Of a DNA stretch of 64,000 nucleotides, positions 42,329-51,539 are shown piece by piece; position 1 is the stretch's first letter, and every line of letters starts with the position of its first letter. The notes beneath the pieces are model-generated. The model was not told the origin of the DNA. It worked only from the letters and a program-made list of their open reading frames with translations, and searched no databases. This stretch comes from Planctomycetota bacterium. GTDB taxonomy: Bacteria > Planctomycetota > Planctomycetia > Pirellulales > Lacipirellulaceae. A program made the translations under genes and the position numbers. The stretch spans positions 1 to 64,000 of the forward strand of contig JAJDEF010000031.1 of the NCBI GenBank assembly GCA_029259945.1. Direction: 5' to 3'.

Positions 42329-42405
42329 CATTCTTTCCTTGAAAGATAAGTAATACATTGCCTAAGGTGGCAGCTATTTCAAAAAAGTCTTTTTTGTCGA
42401 CTTCA

Positions 42406-42867
42406 TTACCAACGTTGCCACCAGTCGAGTAACACGACCAGCAGCCATGATGTTCCGACGAGCAGCAGCACTCGACCTTGCAATCGGCAGACGATCCATC
42501 GCCCGACGGTTGCCGAGACAAGCAGCCAAGGTACGGCAATCGTTGTCGCGGCACATAGTAATGTCCCGCCCAAATTGACTGTCACCGCCTGGGTGAGTTG
42601 GCCACGGACCGCGTACGCCCAAGCTGTTGTTGCTCCGCAGGTTGGACACACGTGTCCCGTCCATTGCTGGAAAAAACATGGCGTGAGCCCGAGTTGTTCG
42701 TGCGTGCCGAAACCACGGGGGTCGGGTTCTAGGTTGCGAGCGAGCAGTAGTACTGCTAATCCTGCGACTGCGAATCCAACCATCGCGAATCGGTACCCAA
42801 CGGGTAGTTTTTTTGCTTGCGTCACTTTAACTACCTGACAAAAAGCGGGCGAACGATAGCTAAACAT
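42406..42867 (-). CDS. DUF2752 family membrane protein
   Basis: 153 residues with three hydrophobic segments and the family signature FQQWTGHVCPTCGATTAWAYAVRGQLTQAVTVN: two cysteines in CPTCG, then an aromatic/threonine-rich helix and an Asn at the start of the next helix. DUF2752 proteins are small integral membrane proteins of unknown activity found in several phyla. Start ATG 42867; the lipoprotein gene begins about 78 bases downstream. Confidence 0.85.
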   Translation of the reverse strand: MFSYRSPAFCQVVKVTQAKKLPVGYRFAMVGFAVAGLAVLLLARNLEPDPRGFGTHEQLGLTPCFFQQWTGHVCPTCGATTAWAYAVRGQLTQAVTVNLGGTLLCAATTIAVPWLLVSATVGRWIVCRLQGRVLLLVGTSWLLVVLLDWWQRW

Positions 42868-42924
42868 CCCTAGCTACACAAGGTGAATCGAGCTAGTGCT
42901 AGCCGTCATGAGCGAAAGGCGAAA

Positions 42925-43755
42925 TCAGGTTTTTTTCGCTGCTAGCGATTCTAGCTCTGGAAGATCGTCTTCGGTGATGCAAAGTCGTTGAATGCTGGTA
43001 GCGAGGCCTGAGGTGGGGTCGACGTCGACGATAGTTCCACAGAGCCGGCAGTCTGCACTAGCCACTTCAAACTGGGTGGGGTTGGCGGTGAGTGTGGTTT
43101 CCATCACGCGGTCGATTCGTCGGCCGATGATGCTTTCGTAAGGGCCTGTCATGCCGACGTCACACTGAAAGGCAGTCCCCTCGGGCAAGATGCATTCATC
43201 TGCTGTTGGGACATGGGTATGTGTGCCTAGCACCGCCGATACTTTGCCGTCCAGAAATCGTCCCATGAGTTGTGCTTCGCTGGTGGCTTCGACATGGAAG
43301 TCAAGAAAACGCACACGTACATCCGCGGGCACCTCCGCCAAAGTTTGCTCAGCGGTTCGCCAAGGGGTGTCGATGGGCCGCATAAAGAGTTGACCAAGGA
43401 TGCAGAGGACGGCTACCGGAGTTCCATCGCGTGCGTCCACTACCACCCATCGGCGTCCGACTGCTTCGTCAGGCAAGTTGGCAGGCCGAACGATGTTTTC
43501 TTTGTTCTTGAGGACCGAAAATATCTCTTTGCGGCGGTAGACATGATCGCCCAAGGTGATTGCGTCGACACCGGCTTTCACTAGCTGGCGATAAATGGCT
43601 GGGGTGAGCCCCGAACCGCCAGCGGCATTTTCTGCGTTGGCGATCACTAAATCGAGGTTGTCTCGAATGATAAGCCCAGGCACGGCTTTGGTTACCATGT
43701 CGCGGCCCGGGCGGCCGACAATATCGCCGATAAACAAGAATCGCAAGAAAATCAC
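42925..43755 (-). CDS. ymdB: YmdB-type metallophosphoesterase
   Basis: 276 residues starting with GTG. FLFIGDIVGRPGRD, VIANAENAAGGSGLTP, TLGDHVYRRKEIF, LDFHVEATSEAQLMGRFLDG and VLGTHTHVPTADECILP carry the two-metal ligands of the TIGR00282/YmdB family, which in Bacillus subtilis hydrolyses 2',3'-cyclic nucleotides such as cAMP and takes part in biofilm and motility decisions. It follows rny after 31 bases; the rny-ymdB order is conserved in many bacteria, and a functional link to RNA turnover is likely. Confidence 0.92.
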   Translation of the reverse strand: MIFLRFLFIGDIVGRPGRDMVTKAVPGLIIRDNLDLVIANAENAAGGSGLTPAIYRQLVKAGVDAITLGDHVYRRKEIFSVLKNKENIVRPANLPDEAVGRRWVVVDARDGTPVAVLCILGQLFMRPIDTPWRTAEQTLAEVPADVRVRFLDFHVEATSEAQLMGRFLDGKVSAVLGTHTHVPTADECILPEGTAFQCDVGMTGPYESIIGRRIDRVMETTLTANPTQFEVASADCRLCGTIVDVDPTSGLATSIQRLCITEDDLPELESLAAKKT

Positions 43756-43786
43756 CCCGTCGATGGCATGGAGACAGCCAGAGGAA

Positions 43787-45391
43787 TTAATGTGCTGTTT
43801 CAGTAATACGGGTTTCGCGAATCAAAGTGACTTTGATTTCACCAGGGTAAGTAAGCTGCTCTTCAAACGCTTTTGCGATGTCACGGCAAACTTTGGCGAC
43901 CGACTCGTCGGTCGTATTTTTGGCACTGGCGATCACACGCACTTCGCGTCCCGCTTGGATGGCGAATGCCTGACGGACACCGGCAAAACCAGTAGCGATA
44001 CTTTCGAGCTCTTGCATTCGTTTGACGTAACGGTCTAGCGTTTCGCGGCGAGCACCGGGACGCGATGCACTGCAGGCGTCGCCGGCAGCCGTGAGTACGG
44101 TGTAGGGCATGTCGGGGCGAATGTCATCGTGATGTCCAAGCGCGGCATGCACCACTTCGGGCCCTTCGCCGAAACGCTTGAGCAGGTCGGCGCCGATTTT
44201 GGGGTGCCCTCCTTCGAGGTCGTGGTCGGCTGCTTTACCGATGTCATGCAGAAGTCCAGCCCGTCGAGCGAGTTCTGCATCCATGCCCATCTCTTCGGCC
44301 AACATGCTGGCGATGAACGAGACTTCGATGGAATGTCGCAACACGTTTTGGCTGTAGCTGGTTCGGTATTTGAGTCGACCTAGCAATTCAATTACCCGAT
44401 CGTGGAGGCCGAATACTTGCGCCTCTTGCATAGCTTCTTCGCCACTTTTGCGAATTTCGACATCAATTTCTTTTTCGGTCTCGGCAACCAGTTCTTCAAT
44501 TCTTGTGGGATGGATACGGCCATCAGCGATTAGCTTGCCCAGTGCGATTCTAGCAATTTCGCGACGGACTGGATCGAAGGCGCTGACAATCACTACCCCC
44601 GGCGTGTCATCGATAATGACATCTACCCCGGTTGCTTTTTCTAGCGATCGTATGTTGCGGCCTTCGCGGCCGATAATTCGTCCTTTCATTTCATCATTGG
44701 GAATGTCGACCGTGCTGGTGGTCGATTCTGCCGTGTGGGCAGCGGCAAAACGCTGCAACGAAGTGATGAGCATTTCTTTCGCTTGGGCATCACATTTTTC
44801 GGCGATCTGTTTTTCGTGACGCAGGATGACTGCGCCTTGTTCCTGCACAAGCTCTTTCTCTAATCGCTCAAGCAGCCTCGCTTCGGCATCCTGGGGGCTG
44901 AGCCCGCTGAGCTGGTGCATCGTTTGCCGTTCGAGGTCTAGCAGGTCGTCCAACTCTTTTTGGTGTCGATTGGCATCGTCAAGCTTTTCAGAGAGTCGCC
45001 GCTGATTGTTTTCGACCATTTTCTCCTGCTTTTGGAGTTGGTCTTGTCGTTGGCCGAGTGCATCTTCGGTTTTATCGAGGTCGCGTTCGCGTTGGTGGAG
45101 CTCGTTGCGTATCTCGGTGTTCTCTCGCTCGAGTCGGTCCTTTTCTTTGAGGGCCATTTCTTTGGCCTCGACGGCAGCTTCTTTTCGACGAGAAACGGCC
45201 TCGACTTCGGCAAGCTTGATAATTTGAGCCGCCTCTTTGTCGGCATCGCGACGGCGCAAATAGTCGAGCAACTTAACGACCCCTGCACCCAATACGGTGG
45301 CAACGACAATTGCAACTATTTCTTGTGTTTCTAATGCTGCAAGTAGGGGCTGCAGTGGTGGGCTAATCGTAGATATCAGGAATAGTGTCAT
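43787..45391 (-). CDS. rny: ribonuclease Y
   Basis: Membrane-anchored endoribonuclease that starts mRNA decay. 534 residues from ATG 45391: an N-terminal membrane helix ([22 protein letters not shown]), a long coiled coil of about 150 residues ([21 protein letters not shown]...), a KH RNA-binding domain ([33 protein letters not shown]) and the HD domain with [19 protein letters not shown] and the metal ligands, then the C-terminal helical end. The frame is open 25 codons upstream (45466), but the ATG 45391 starts the usual short lead before the membrane helix. ymdB follows. A structured region lies about 50-130 bases upstream of this start. Confidence 0.96.
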   Translation of the reverse strand: MTLFLISTISPPLQPLLAALETQEIVAIVVATVLGAGVVKLLDYLRRRDADKEAAQIIKLAEVEAVSRRKEAAVEAKEMALKEKDRLERENTEIRNELHQRERDLDKTEDALGQRQDQLQKQEKMVENNQRRLSEKLDDANRHQKELDDLLDLERQTMHQLSGLSPQDAEARLLERLEKELVQEQGAVILRHEKQIAEKCDAQAKEMLITSLQRFAAAHTAESTTSTVDIPNDEMKGRIIGREGRNIRSLEKATGVDVIIDDTPGVVIVSAFDPVRREIARIALGKLIADGRIHPTRIEELVAETEKEIDVEIRKSGEEAMQEAQVFGLHDRVIELLGRLKYRTSYSQNVLRHSIEVSFIASMLAEEMGMDAELARRAGLLHDIGKAADHDLEGGHPKIGADLLKRFGEGPEVVHAALGHHDDIRPDMPYTVLTAAGDACSASRPGARRETLDRYVKRMQELESIATGFAGVRQAFAIQAGREVRVIASAKNTTDESVAKVCRDIAKAFEEQLTYPGEIKVTLIRETRITETAH

Positions 45392-45436
45392 GAGATTTTT
45401 TCCAGGGAAATAACGTAATCCTGTTGGAGCATCTCT

Positions 45437-45524
45437 GACCAACTCAACGTACCTAAAAGTACGCAATGCTACCTGCGCAGGAAGGCGGCTAGGCTATCGT
45501 AGCCTGAGAGCGTTTGAGTTGGTT
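45437..45524 (-). ncRNA. candidate structured RNA or leader upstream of rny
   Basis: Outer arms ACCAACTCAA (45438-45447) and TTGAGTTGGT (45514-45523) can pair over 10 bases, enclosing three small hairpins: CGTAC/GTACG around CTAAAA (45448-45463), CCT/AGG with loop GCGC at 45472-45481, and AGGCTA/TAGCCT with loop TCG (45491-45505). The whole looks like a closed multibranch structure. On the minus strand it would lie 46 to 133 bases before the rny start codon. No known riboswitch class could be recognised. It could regulate rny or be an independent small RNA. Confidence 0.35.
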
Positions 45525-46205
45525 GGCAAACACCAAGGCAGCTCAACGTGTGAGCAGAGTCGCGGGAGAGATGTCCAACTGAGCCTGATTCGACCGAATC
45601 ATCGGCTTAGACGGACTTTGCCCTATCGTTTTGGTTGTTCGAGTAATGAGAGCGGATGTACCTTAATAGGACACCACGCCCACATTACTTTTTTGTCTGT
45701 ACGCAACGTATCCCAGACTGTCTGGAAAGACAGACTCAGCATAGTTTTGTTCCATGGCAACGGCAAGAAGCCATTGCAGCTAGAACGGCGCACAGACACA
45801 GCCCAGGCACTGCAAAGCGACGGACCACTTCGACCGTGAGATCGAAAGCCGACACCAAGCAGCATCAACGAGATCAGAATAAACTGGTAAATCTCAAGCA
45901 TGTCAAACAACCGGTAACGCTCAAATTCAATCGAGTGTCTGGATAGGACTTCTCAGCAACGAACTCAAATCACACAACGCTCTCTCGCCAACTTCCCAAC
46001 TACAGGGACTCGGTCGGAGACACGTAGTTTTTTTGCTTGCAGATTGGGTAGTTTGTCAGCATGAACTTTATCATGGCCGACTGCCTACCCCACCCTAGCG
46101 GCATCGTATCAGAATTGGGTGTCAATGCAAGCTGAACTGGGATATAAGGTTAGAGTTGGTGCTTTGTCAGGCATTCATCTTACGATCAGCCGTTTTGGGC
46201 GTGAT

Positions 46206-46230
46206 ACTCCGGCCAGGATGGCCGGGCTAT
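46206..46230. repeat. 25-base hairpin repeat, copy 2
   Basis: ACTCCGGCCAGGATGGCCGG followed by GCTAT. CCGGCC (46209-46214) pairs with GGCCGG (46220-46225) around AGGAT. Relative to the copy at 38441-38465 the A-T pair in the stem has become G-C, a compensatory change. It lies in the open frame upstream of tilS, which argues that this part of the frame is not translated. Confidence 0.65.
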
Positions 46231-46317
46231 GTTTGGTCCGTCGTTGTGGATGGGGCAGAGCACTCATGGGTTAAATGCTCTAGCTTTCCGAAGTTGCCAA
46301 AACAGAAGAGTTGTATC

Positions 46318-47370
46318 TTGCCCAACAATCCACCTATCTGTGCCACTGAAGATGAAGGCGGTGTTCCACAAGCATTGTGCCAGGCATGGCCCCTGGCCGG
46401 TTGGTTGAATGTTCATGTGGCTATCGCAATTTCGGGAGGCTGTGATAGCACCGCCTTGCTACGCGCGGTTTTACACCTTAAAGCCAAACAGGGTGGTGCA
46501 GGAAAGGTGATTGCGTTGCACGTCAACCATCAACTAAGGGGCGATGAATCAGAGCGTGATGTTAGGTGGTGTCAGCAGCAATGTGATTTACTCGGTGTGT
46601 CGTTGACCATTCTTCGCGGAAATGCGACCGAACGAGCTGAATCGGAGGGTGACGGTCTAGAGGCAGCGGCGCGGGCAGAACGGTATGAATTGCTGACCAC
46701 AGCTGCTGAAAAAGCGGGGGCTCGTTATCTGGCAGTTGCGCATACTCAAAACGACCAAGTCGAAACCGTGCTATTTCGATTGTTGCGAGGGTCGGGGCTG
46801 CGAGGGCTTACTGGAATACCCCGCAGCAGGCCACTCACCCCGACGGTGACTCTTGTGCGTCCTTTGCTTGGATGTTTGCGTGCCGAGTTGGTCGACTATC
46901 TCACTTCGCTCGGCCAAACCTACCTCACCGATGGCAGCAATACGGATCGTCGCTTTGCCAGGAACCGCGTGCGACATGATCTGTTGCCGAAACTTCGCGA
47001 TGAATTCAACCCAGAGGTCGATGCAGCACTCTTACGGTTGGCTTGCCAAGCAGAGGATGTCCAGCATTACCTTGAGGCTCAAGCCCAAGAGCTTCTTGAA
47101 CGATGCGAAATTCGTCAGGCGAGTTCGAATGTGGCCCGAGAAGAAATTTCGCTAGCTTTGGCACCGCTTTCATCGGAGCCTGACGTCGTGGTTTGCGAGG
47201 CCTTACGTATCGTTTGGCGGTCTGCAGGGTTATCAGAACAGGCAATGACCTACGGCAAGTGGCGTCAGTTAGCCCAGCTTGCCAAGGCTGCCAATGAGAA
47301 GCCTGTCTTCAACCTTCCAGGTGGCATGGGTGCGTCCGTGTCTGATGGTCGACTCATCTTGCAGTGGTAA
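46318..47370 (+). CDS. tilS: tRNA(Ile)-lysidine synthase
   Basis: Attaches lysine to C34 of the CAU-anticodon tRNA(Ile) so that it reads AUA. P-loop motif VAIAISGGCDSTALLRAV near the start, VNHQLRGDESERDVRWCQQQC, the GDGLEAAARAERYELL region, AHTQNDQVETVLFRLLRGSGLRGLTGI and TDGSNTDRRFARNRVRHDLLP (specificity domain) are all as in TilS. The start is uncertain. The frame is open from 46156, but that part contains a non-coding hairpin repeat; TTG 46318 (used here, about 350 residues) and TTG 46375 are alternatives. No strong Shine-Dalgarno. An AsmA-like gene follows after 147 bases. Confidence 0.93.
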   Translation: MPNNPPICATEDEGGVPQALCQAWPLAGWLNVHVAIAISGGCDSTALLRAVLHLKAKQGGAGKVIALHVNHQLRGDESERDVRWCQQQCDLLGVSLTILRGNATERAESEGDGLEAAARAERYELLTTAAEKAGARYLAVAHTQNDQVETVLFRLLRGSGLRGLTGIPRSRPLTPTVTLVRPLLGCLRAELVDYLTSLGQTYLTDGSNTDRRFARNRVRHDLLPKLRDEFNPEVDAALLRLACQAEDVQHYLEAQAQELLERCEIRQASSNVAREEISLALAPLSSEPDVVVCEALRIVWRSAGLSEQAMTYGKWRQLAQLAKAANEKPVFNLPGGMGASVSDGRLILQW

Positions 47371-47517
47371 GCAGATCCTATCCGCTTTGCTAGCAGGTGT
47401 GCCCTGGTGGGCATTTTCTCTTGACCCCCTAGCCTCTCTGGGCCTAGGATTCCGCTCCCTATCTGCGCGCCCGTTGCGCTCCTGGCGGAAAGCTAGCAAG
47501 GCGATGGGGCGTGTAAA

Positions 47518-50500
47518 TTGAATTACCGATTCATTCGGAAAGGTTTATTTATCGTCAGCCGATTTATCAACGCTTGTTGGTATTGTTTTAAGCTCAGCGC
47601 AATTCTCTTGGTGGTTGCTGTGTTGGCGGTTGGCGTCTACATGTTTACACGCATGGACGACGAAATACGTCGCCATGTCGAGCAGACATTGGCCGAGCAT
47701 TTCCCTCATTTGAACGTCAGTGTTGGCGGGGCGCGGTTGGTGGAAGGTCGCGGCATCGCGATTTACAATCTTACGGTTTCGGAAACGTCTAGCACTCGCC
47801 TACAAAATAACTTGCTGGTCGTAGACGAGGTGATGGTTTACTGCGACGTGCAGCTCTCGAAGTTAGTCAAGGGTAAGTCGGAGGTACGGCGAGTCGTGGT
47901 TCGCCATCCTCAGGTATGGGCCACACGGCTCGCGGGCGGGCATTGGAATTTGGAGTCGTTATTGCCGCTGCCTCCGTGTGGAGCGACCCGACCACAGATT
48001 GATATTAAGAATGCTCAGATCGTAGTAAGCGATGCTACTCGTCCCGAACTTGCGGACCTTTCGTTAAACGATGTCAATTTGACTGTGCTCGCTGCAGAGG
48101 TAGTTGCACGCGACAAACCGTTCGAGATTCGGGGAACACTTGGTGGCCCTGGCCTGCGGCAGGTAGCAGTCCGTGCCCGATTCGATCCTACGGAAAAATT
48201 GCTGCACGCTGAGGCGGATCTCAATGATTTGCAAATTTCCAAGAAATTACTCGCCTGGGTGACGGCTTATTCGCCATCGGCCGTTGGCCCTACGACGCTG
48301 CAAGGGGTAATCAGTGGTGCGGTCGAAGTTCAGCATCGTTTTGAGGTGGGCAGTTCTCCTCAAGTGAAGGCGCAGCTTCATGTCACTGAAGGGCGCCTCG
48401 ACGATTCTCGTCTGCCTTGGGCTGTGACGGAGCTATCCTGTCTTATTCATTGTGAAAACGAGACCATCAAGGTTGAGCAGCTTCAGGCCAATGTGGGTGC
48501 AGCGACAATGGTGATGCAATTAGAGCATCGTGGCTGGAGTTCTGAATCTCCTTTGGCCTTGGGCATGAGGATCGAAAATTTACCTCTTTCAAAGAAGCTT
48601 TACCGTGTGTTGCCGTCTATGCTCCGAAAAGAGTGGGATAAGTTTCGTCCCACGGGAGTGGTCGACGCTGATCTGCAAATCACTTTCGACGGCAAACGTT
48701 GGCGTCCGAGTGTTACGCTCACAGGACGCGAACTGGCATTCGAGTCGGATAAGTTTCGTTACCGACTCCAGGATGGTTCGGGCAAATTAAGTTACAAGAC
48801 AGGTGAAGAAGGGCAACCAGCGCAGCTCGACATTCATTTGATTGGCCATGGGGGTGGCCAGCCGTTGGAAATCGTGGGTCAGGTTTTCGATCCTAGTCCG
48901 GGCGCGAGAGGGTGGGTCAACATCACGGGACAAAATGTCGTGATCGAGCCGAAAATGATTGCCGCCCTCCCAGATAAAACCCAAGCAGTGATCGAGTCGT
49001 TGCATCCCCAGGGAAAATTCAACGTGGCATGGCGACTCGAACGAACACAACAAGGCCAGGTCAAACCAAGCACAACACTTCAGTTGGACTTAGTCGATTG
49101 CCGTGTGAATTACGAGAAGTTTCCGTATCCGCTTCGCGGCATCTACGGAGTGATTGAAGCAAAGGACCAGGATTGGACGTTTCGAAATCTGGCGTCAGGT
49201 GGCTCACGCCGCGTTTTTTGTGAGGGCTATTTGCGACCACTCGAGGTGGGCAAAGAGCTATCGCTGAAGTTTACGGGCGAGCAAATCCCTCTTGATGACG
49301 ATCTTCGTCAGGCTCTTCCGCCGGCTGTTCGCAAGGCGTGGGCAGAGATGAATCCGGTGGGGCGCGTGAATTTTGACGCGACCGTTCTTAGTCGGACCGG
49401 GTTCGCCAAGCCGTTGATTGGCGTTTCGATCAAGCCGGTGCCGGAGTCTGCGACCCTACAACCAAGGTTCTTTCCTTACTTGCTAGAAAAAGTTGCCGGA
49501 AAATTTGATTACCAAGATGGGCAATTGCTCTTGTCGGGGCTTAGCGCTCGACATGGTCGCACCACGATACGTACCAATGGGAGTGGTCACTTTCGGCCCG
49601 ATGGCAGTTGGGACGTTGAATTGGCAGGCTTGTCGGTCGACCGGCTGGAGCCGCGTCGTGAGCTGCTCGCAGCGTTACCCCCGAAGCTGCAAAAGCTGGT
49701 CGAACAATTACGCCCCACGGGTAGCTTCAGTTTAAATAACACGACGCTGCAGTTTTCTAGGGCAAGTGGTTTTGACCCGGCAATCGCAACAAAGTGGGAT
49801 ACCCAGCTCAACTGTTTTCAATCGAATCTTCAGACTGGAATTGATGTAAAAAATATCCACGGCAGTATCCGACTGATCGGCGAAAACACGGAGCGTGGCA
49901 GCCACACGGCAGGCGAACTTGCTTTGGATACGGCAACGTTTCAGGAAGTGCAGTTTACGAACATACGCGGGCCGATGTGGATCGACGAAAACCGCTGTTT
50001 GCTAGGCCAATGGGCGACAGAAAAACAACAACTTCCCGCTCGCCATTTATCGGCTCAAGTTTACGATGGCTCAGTCGAGAGTGATGCCTGGGTTACTTTC
50101 GATGGGGTACCTCGTTACTCAGCCACCGTCTCGCTTAGAAATGCGGATCTTTTGCGAGTCGTTCGCGAGCGATTTCAAGGGGACCAGAACTTTACCGGAC
50201 GAGTTGCTGCCAATCTTACTTTGGCTGGCCAAGGCCGTTCGCAGGAAACGATGGTGGGCACAGGCGAAGTTAATATCACCGAAGCCAATATCTACGAACT
50301 GCCGATCTTGGTCGGCTTGCTCAAAGTTTTGCGGAGTGAAACCCCGACGAGCACGGCCTTCAACGAATCGGACGTACGATTCCGAATCGAAGGTCGGCAT
50401 ATTTATCTTGATCAACTCGATTTCATAGGCGATGCGGTGAGTCTGCTCGGGCAGGGCGAGACGAATTTCGATCAAGAACTCAATTTAGCTTTTCATAGTG

Positions 50501-50745
50501 TTGTCGGGCGAAACGAGATTCGCCTACCTTTTGTGAAGAACTTTGTGAATCAGGTCGGCCAACAAACGATGCAAATGTATGTTGATGGCACTTTGGCCGA
50601 CCCCCAAGTACATACCCAAGCGCTTCCCGGAATTAACCATCTCATACAGCAAATTCGGACGGATCTGGATTCCGAGGGTACCCCGCCCCCGACGCGAGAA
50701 GCCAAGCGAGGTTTTTCTTTGCTTCCGCGTTGGGGTAAGCAATAA
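47518..50745 (+). CDS. AsmA-like (AsmA/DUF3971-type) envelope protein
   Basis: 1075 residues with one N-terminal membrane helix (LSAILLVVAVLAVGVYMFTRM) and a long periplasmic part of repeating beta strands: RHVEQTLAEHFPHLNVSVGGARLVEGRGIAIYNL, then QIDIKNAQIVVSD, FEIRGTLGGPGLRQV, and near the end the AsmA C-terminal pattern GRSQETMVGTGEVNITEANIYELPILVGLLKVL ... FNESDVRFRIEGRHIYLDQLDFIGDAVSLLGQGETNFD. Members of this superfamily (AsmA, TamB, YhdP) form elongated hydrophobic grooves thought to carry phospholipids to the outer membrane. Start is TTG 47518. Usually 600-1200 residues, so the length fits. Confidence 0.82.
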   Translation: MNYRFIRKGLFIVSRFINACWYCFKLSAILLVVAVLAVGVYMFTRMDDEIRRHVEQTLAEHFPHLNVSVGGARLVEGRGIAIYNLTVSETSSTRLQNNLLVVDEVMVYCDVQLSKLVKGKSEVRRVVVRHPQVWATRLAGGHWNLESLLPLPPCGATRPQIDIKNAQIVVSDATRPELADLSLNDVNLTVLAAEVVARDKPFEIRGTLGGPGLRQVAVRARFDPTEKLLHAEADLNDLQISKKLLAWVTAYSPSAVGPTTLQGVISGAVEVQHRFEVGSSPQVKAQLHVTEGRLDDSRLPWAVTELSCLIHCENETIKVEQLQANVGAATMVMQLEHRGWSSESPLALGMRIENLPLSKKLYRVLPSMLRKEWDKFRPTGVVDADLQITFDGKRWRPSVTLTGRELAFESDKFRYRLQDGSGKLSYKTGEEGQPAQLDIHLIGHGGGQPLEIVGQVFDPSPGARGWVNITGQNVVIEPKMIAALPDKTQAVIESLHPQGKFNVAWRLERTQQGQVKPSTTLQLDLVDCRVNYEKFPYPLRGIYGVIEAKDQDWTFRNLASGGSRRVFCEGYLRPLEVGKELSLKFTGEQIPLDDDLRQALPPAVRKAWAEMNPVGRVNFDATVLSRTGFAKPLIGVSIKPVPESATLQPRFFPYLLEKVAGKFDYQDGQLLLSGLSARHGRTTIRTNGSGHFRPDGSWDVELAGLSVDRLEPRRELLAALPPKLQKLVEQLRPTGSFSLNNTTLQFSRASGFDPAIATKWDTQLNCFQSNLQTGIDVKNIHGSIRLIGENTERGSHTAGELALDTATFQEVQFTNIRGPMWIDENRCLLGQWATEKQQLPARHLSAQVYDGSVESDAWVTFDGVPRYSATVSLRNADLLRVVRERFQGDQNFTGRVAANLTLAGQGRSQETMVGTGEVNITEANIYELPILVGLLKVLRSETPTSTAFNESDVRFRIEGRHIYLDQLDFIGDAVSLLGQGETNFDQELNLAFHSVVGRNEIRLPFVKNFVNQVGQQTMQMYVDGTLADPQVHTQALPGINHLIQQIRTDLDSEGTPPPTREAKRGFSLLPRWGKQ

Positions 50746-50867
50746 TTCAAGAGTGATAGCAGGAGAAATTAACGATCGCGGTGGCAGCACCATCTTTGCC
50801 TGAATTGTCCCCATGAAGCCACCGCTTTTCCACAAACACCAACCCCGGAAAGATAAGGAGCCGGAAA

Positions 50868-51194
50868 ATGAATGTGGGACCAATGAGTGGCGTGGCAAGC
50901 AGTGCAGCCGGTGCACCCTTATCGCAATCTTCGGGTAGCGAAACCGAGCGCTCGCAGAAAGACGCCAGCGCGCGGCAACGACAGGTAGACTCCGACCAAA
51001 AAGGGGAGAAAGCCGCTGGCATCGGGCAAACCGAAGAGGACCAAGGTGCCTCTGATCGAGATGCGGATGGCCGTAGCTTCTGGAAGACGGCAGAGGAAAA
51101 GAAGCAGGAGCTGGAAGCAAGTCAGGCAAAGGAACCTCGACAGGCGAAAGATCCCACTGGGAATAGTGGCAACGCATTGGACCTGACAGGCTGA
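50868..51194 (+). CDS. small hydrophilic, probably disordered protein
   Basis: 108 residues, MNVGPMSGVASSAAGAPLSQ then almost only Ser, Glu, Gln, Asp, Lys and Arg (REQ-rich, no hydrophobic core), with one short segment SFWKTAEEKKQELEASQAKEP and the end NALDLTG. AAGGAG lies eight bases before the ATG, the best Shine-Dalgarno in this area, which supports a real gene. No homologue recognised; such low-complexity proteins may be adaptors. A longer minus-strand frame over the same bases is a shadow. Confidence 0.65.
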   Translation: MNVGPMSGVASSAAGAPLSQSSGSETERSQKDASARQRQVDSDQKGEKAAGIGQTEEDQGASDRDADGRSFWKTAEEKKQELEASQAKEPRQAKDPTGNSGNALDLTG

Positions 51195-51539
51195 AGCTGT
51201 TTGACGTAGAATCAGAGTGGCCGTTCACAAGAGGAAAGGGAAAAGCAGGTCTCTCGCAAAGGCTCGAAGACGCAAAGGAAAGAAACAAAAAAGTATCTCG
51301 CAGAGACAGCAGAGTTTGAGTCTAGCGGTCGCGGCCCTTTCAACAGCCAGCATTTGGATATTTACTGTTCTTGTTATTTTCTCACACTTTTTCTCTGCCG
51401 TCTCTGCGCCTCTGCGTGATTCCTTTTACTTTTTTTGCGCCTTCGCGTCTTTGCGAGAGACTTTTACAAAGATTTGCCTAACGGCATATCGTGAACGGTT
51501 ACGATAATTTTAATCAACTAGAAAAAACCACGACCAAGG
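51195..51539. other. intergenic region filled by a nested-palindrome repeat
   Basis: 345 bases. Almost all of it is taken by the element at 51220-51500 described separately; no gene is seen. Confidence 0.5.
51220..51500. repeat. nested-palindrome element, copy 1 (MITE-like)
   Basis: Outer inverted ends CCGTTCAC (51221-51228) and GTGAACGG (51491-51498). Inside, CTCTCGCAAAGGCTC..GACGCAAAG mirrors GCGCCTTCGCGTCTTTGCGAGAG, and the innermost CTCGCAGAGAC mirrors CTCTGCGCCTCTGCGTGA. The left end (..CAAGAGGAAAGG..TCTCGCAAAGGC) and the right end (..TTTGCGAGAGAC...CGGCATA..GTGAACGGTTAC) match copy 2 at 54730-55058. No transposase gene inside, so a MITE or REP-type mobile palindrome. Similar CTCGCAAAGGCGC repeats are widely scattered in bacterial genomes. 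Confidence 0.65.

Larger units (their letters stand above)
45392..46317. other. 926-base region between rny and tilS without a credible gene
   Basis: Frames of about 95-106 codons occur on both strands around 45519-45946, overlapping one another, and none has a recognisable domain or codon character. The first 130 bases next to rny hold the multi-hairpin structure listed separately; 46206-46230 holds a hairpin repeat. An undetected non-coding RNA is possible in this gap. Confidence 0.45.

Noticed and set aside
45519-45946. Three frames of about 95-106 codons between rny and tilS
   Set aside because: They overlap on both strands, have irregular composition and no recognisable domain or ribosome-binding site.
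47380-47510. Weak inverted pair CGCTTTGCTAGC / GCTAGCAAGGCG between tilS and the AsmA-like gene
   Set aside because: Arms far apart with a mismatch, no known motif, no T-run; too weak to list as a feature.
50524-51288. 254-codon minus-strand frame over the end of the AsmA-like gene and the small hydrophilic gene
   Set aside because: Antisense to two better-supported genes; Ser/Pro-rich composition, no domain.
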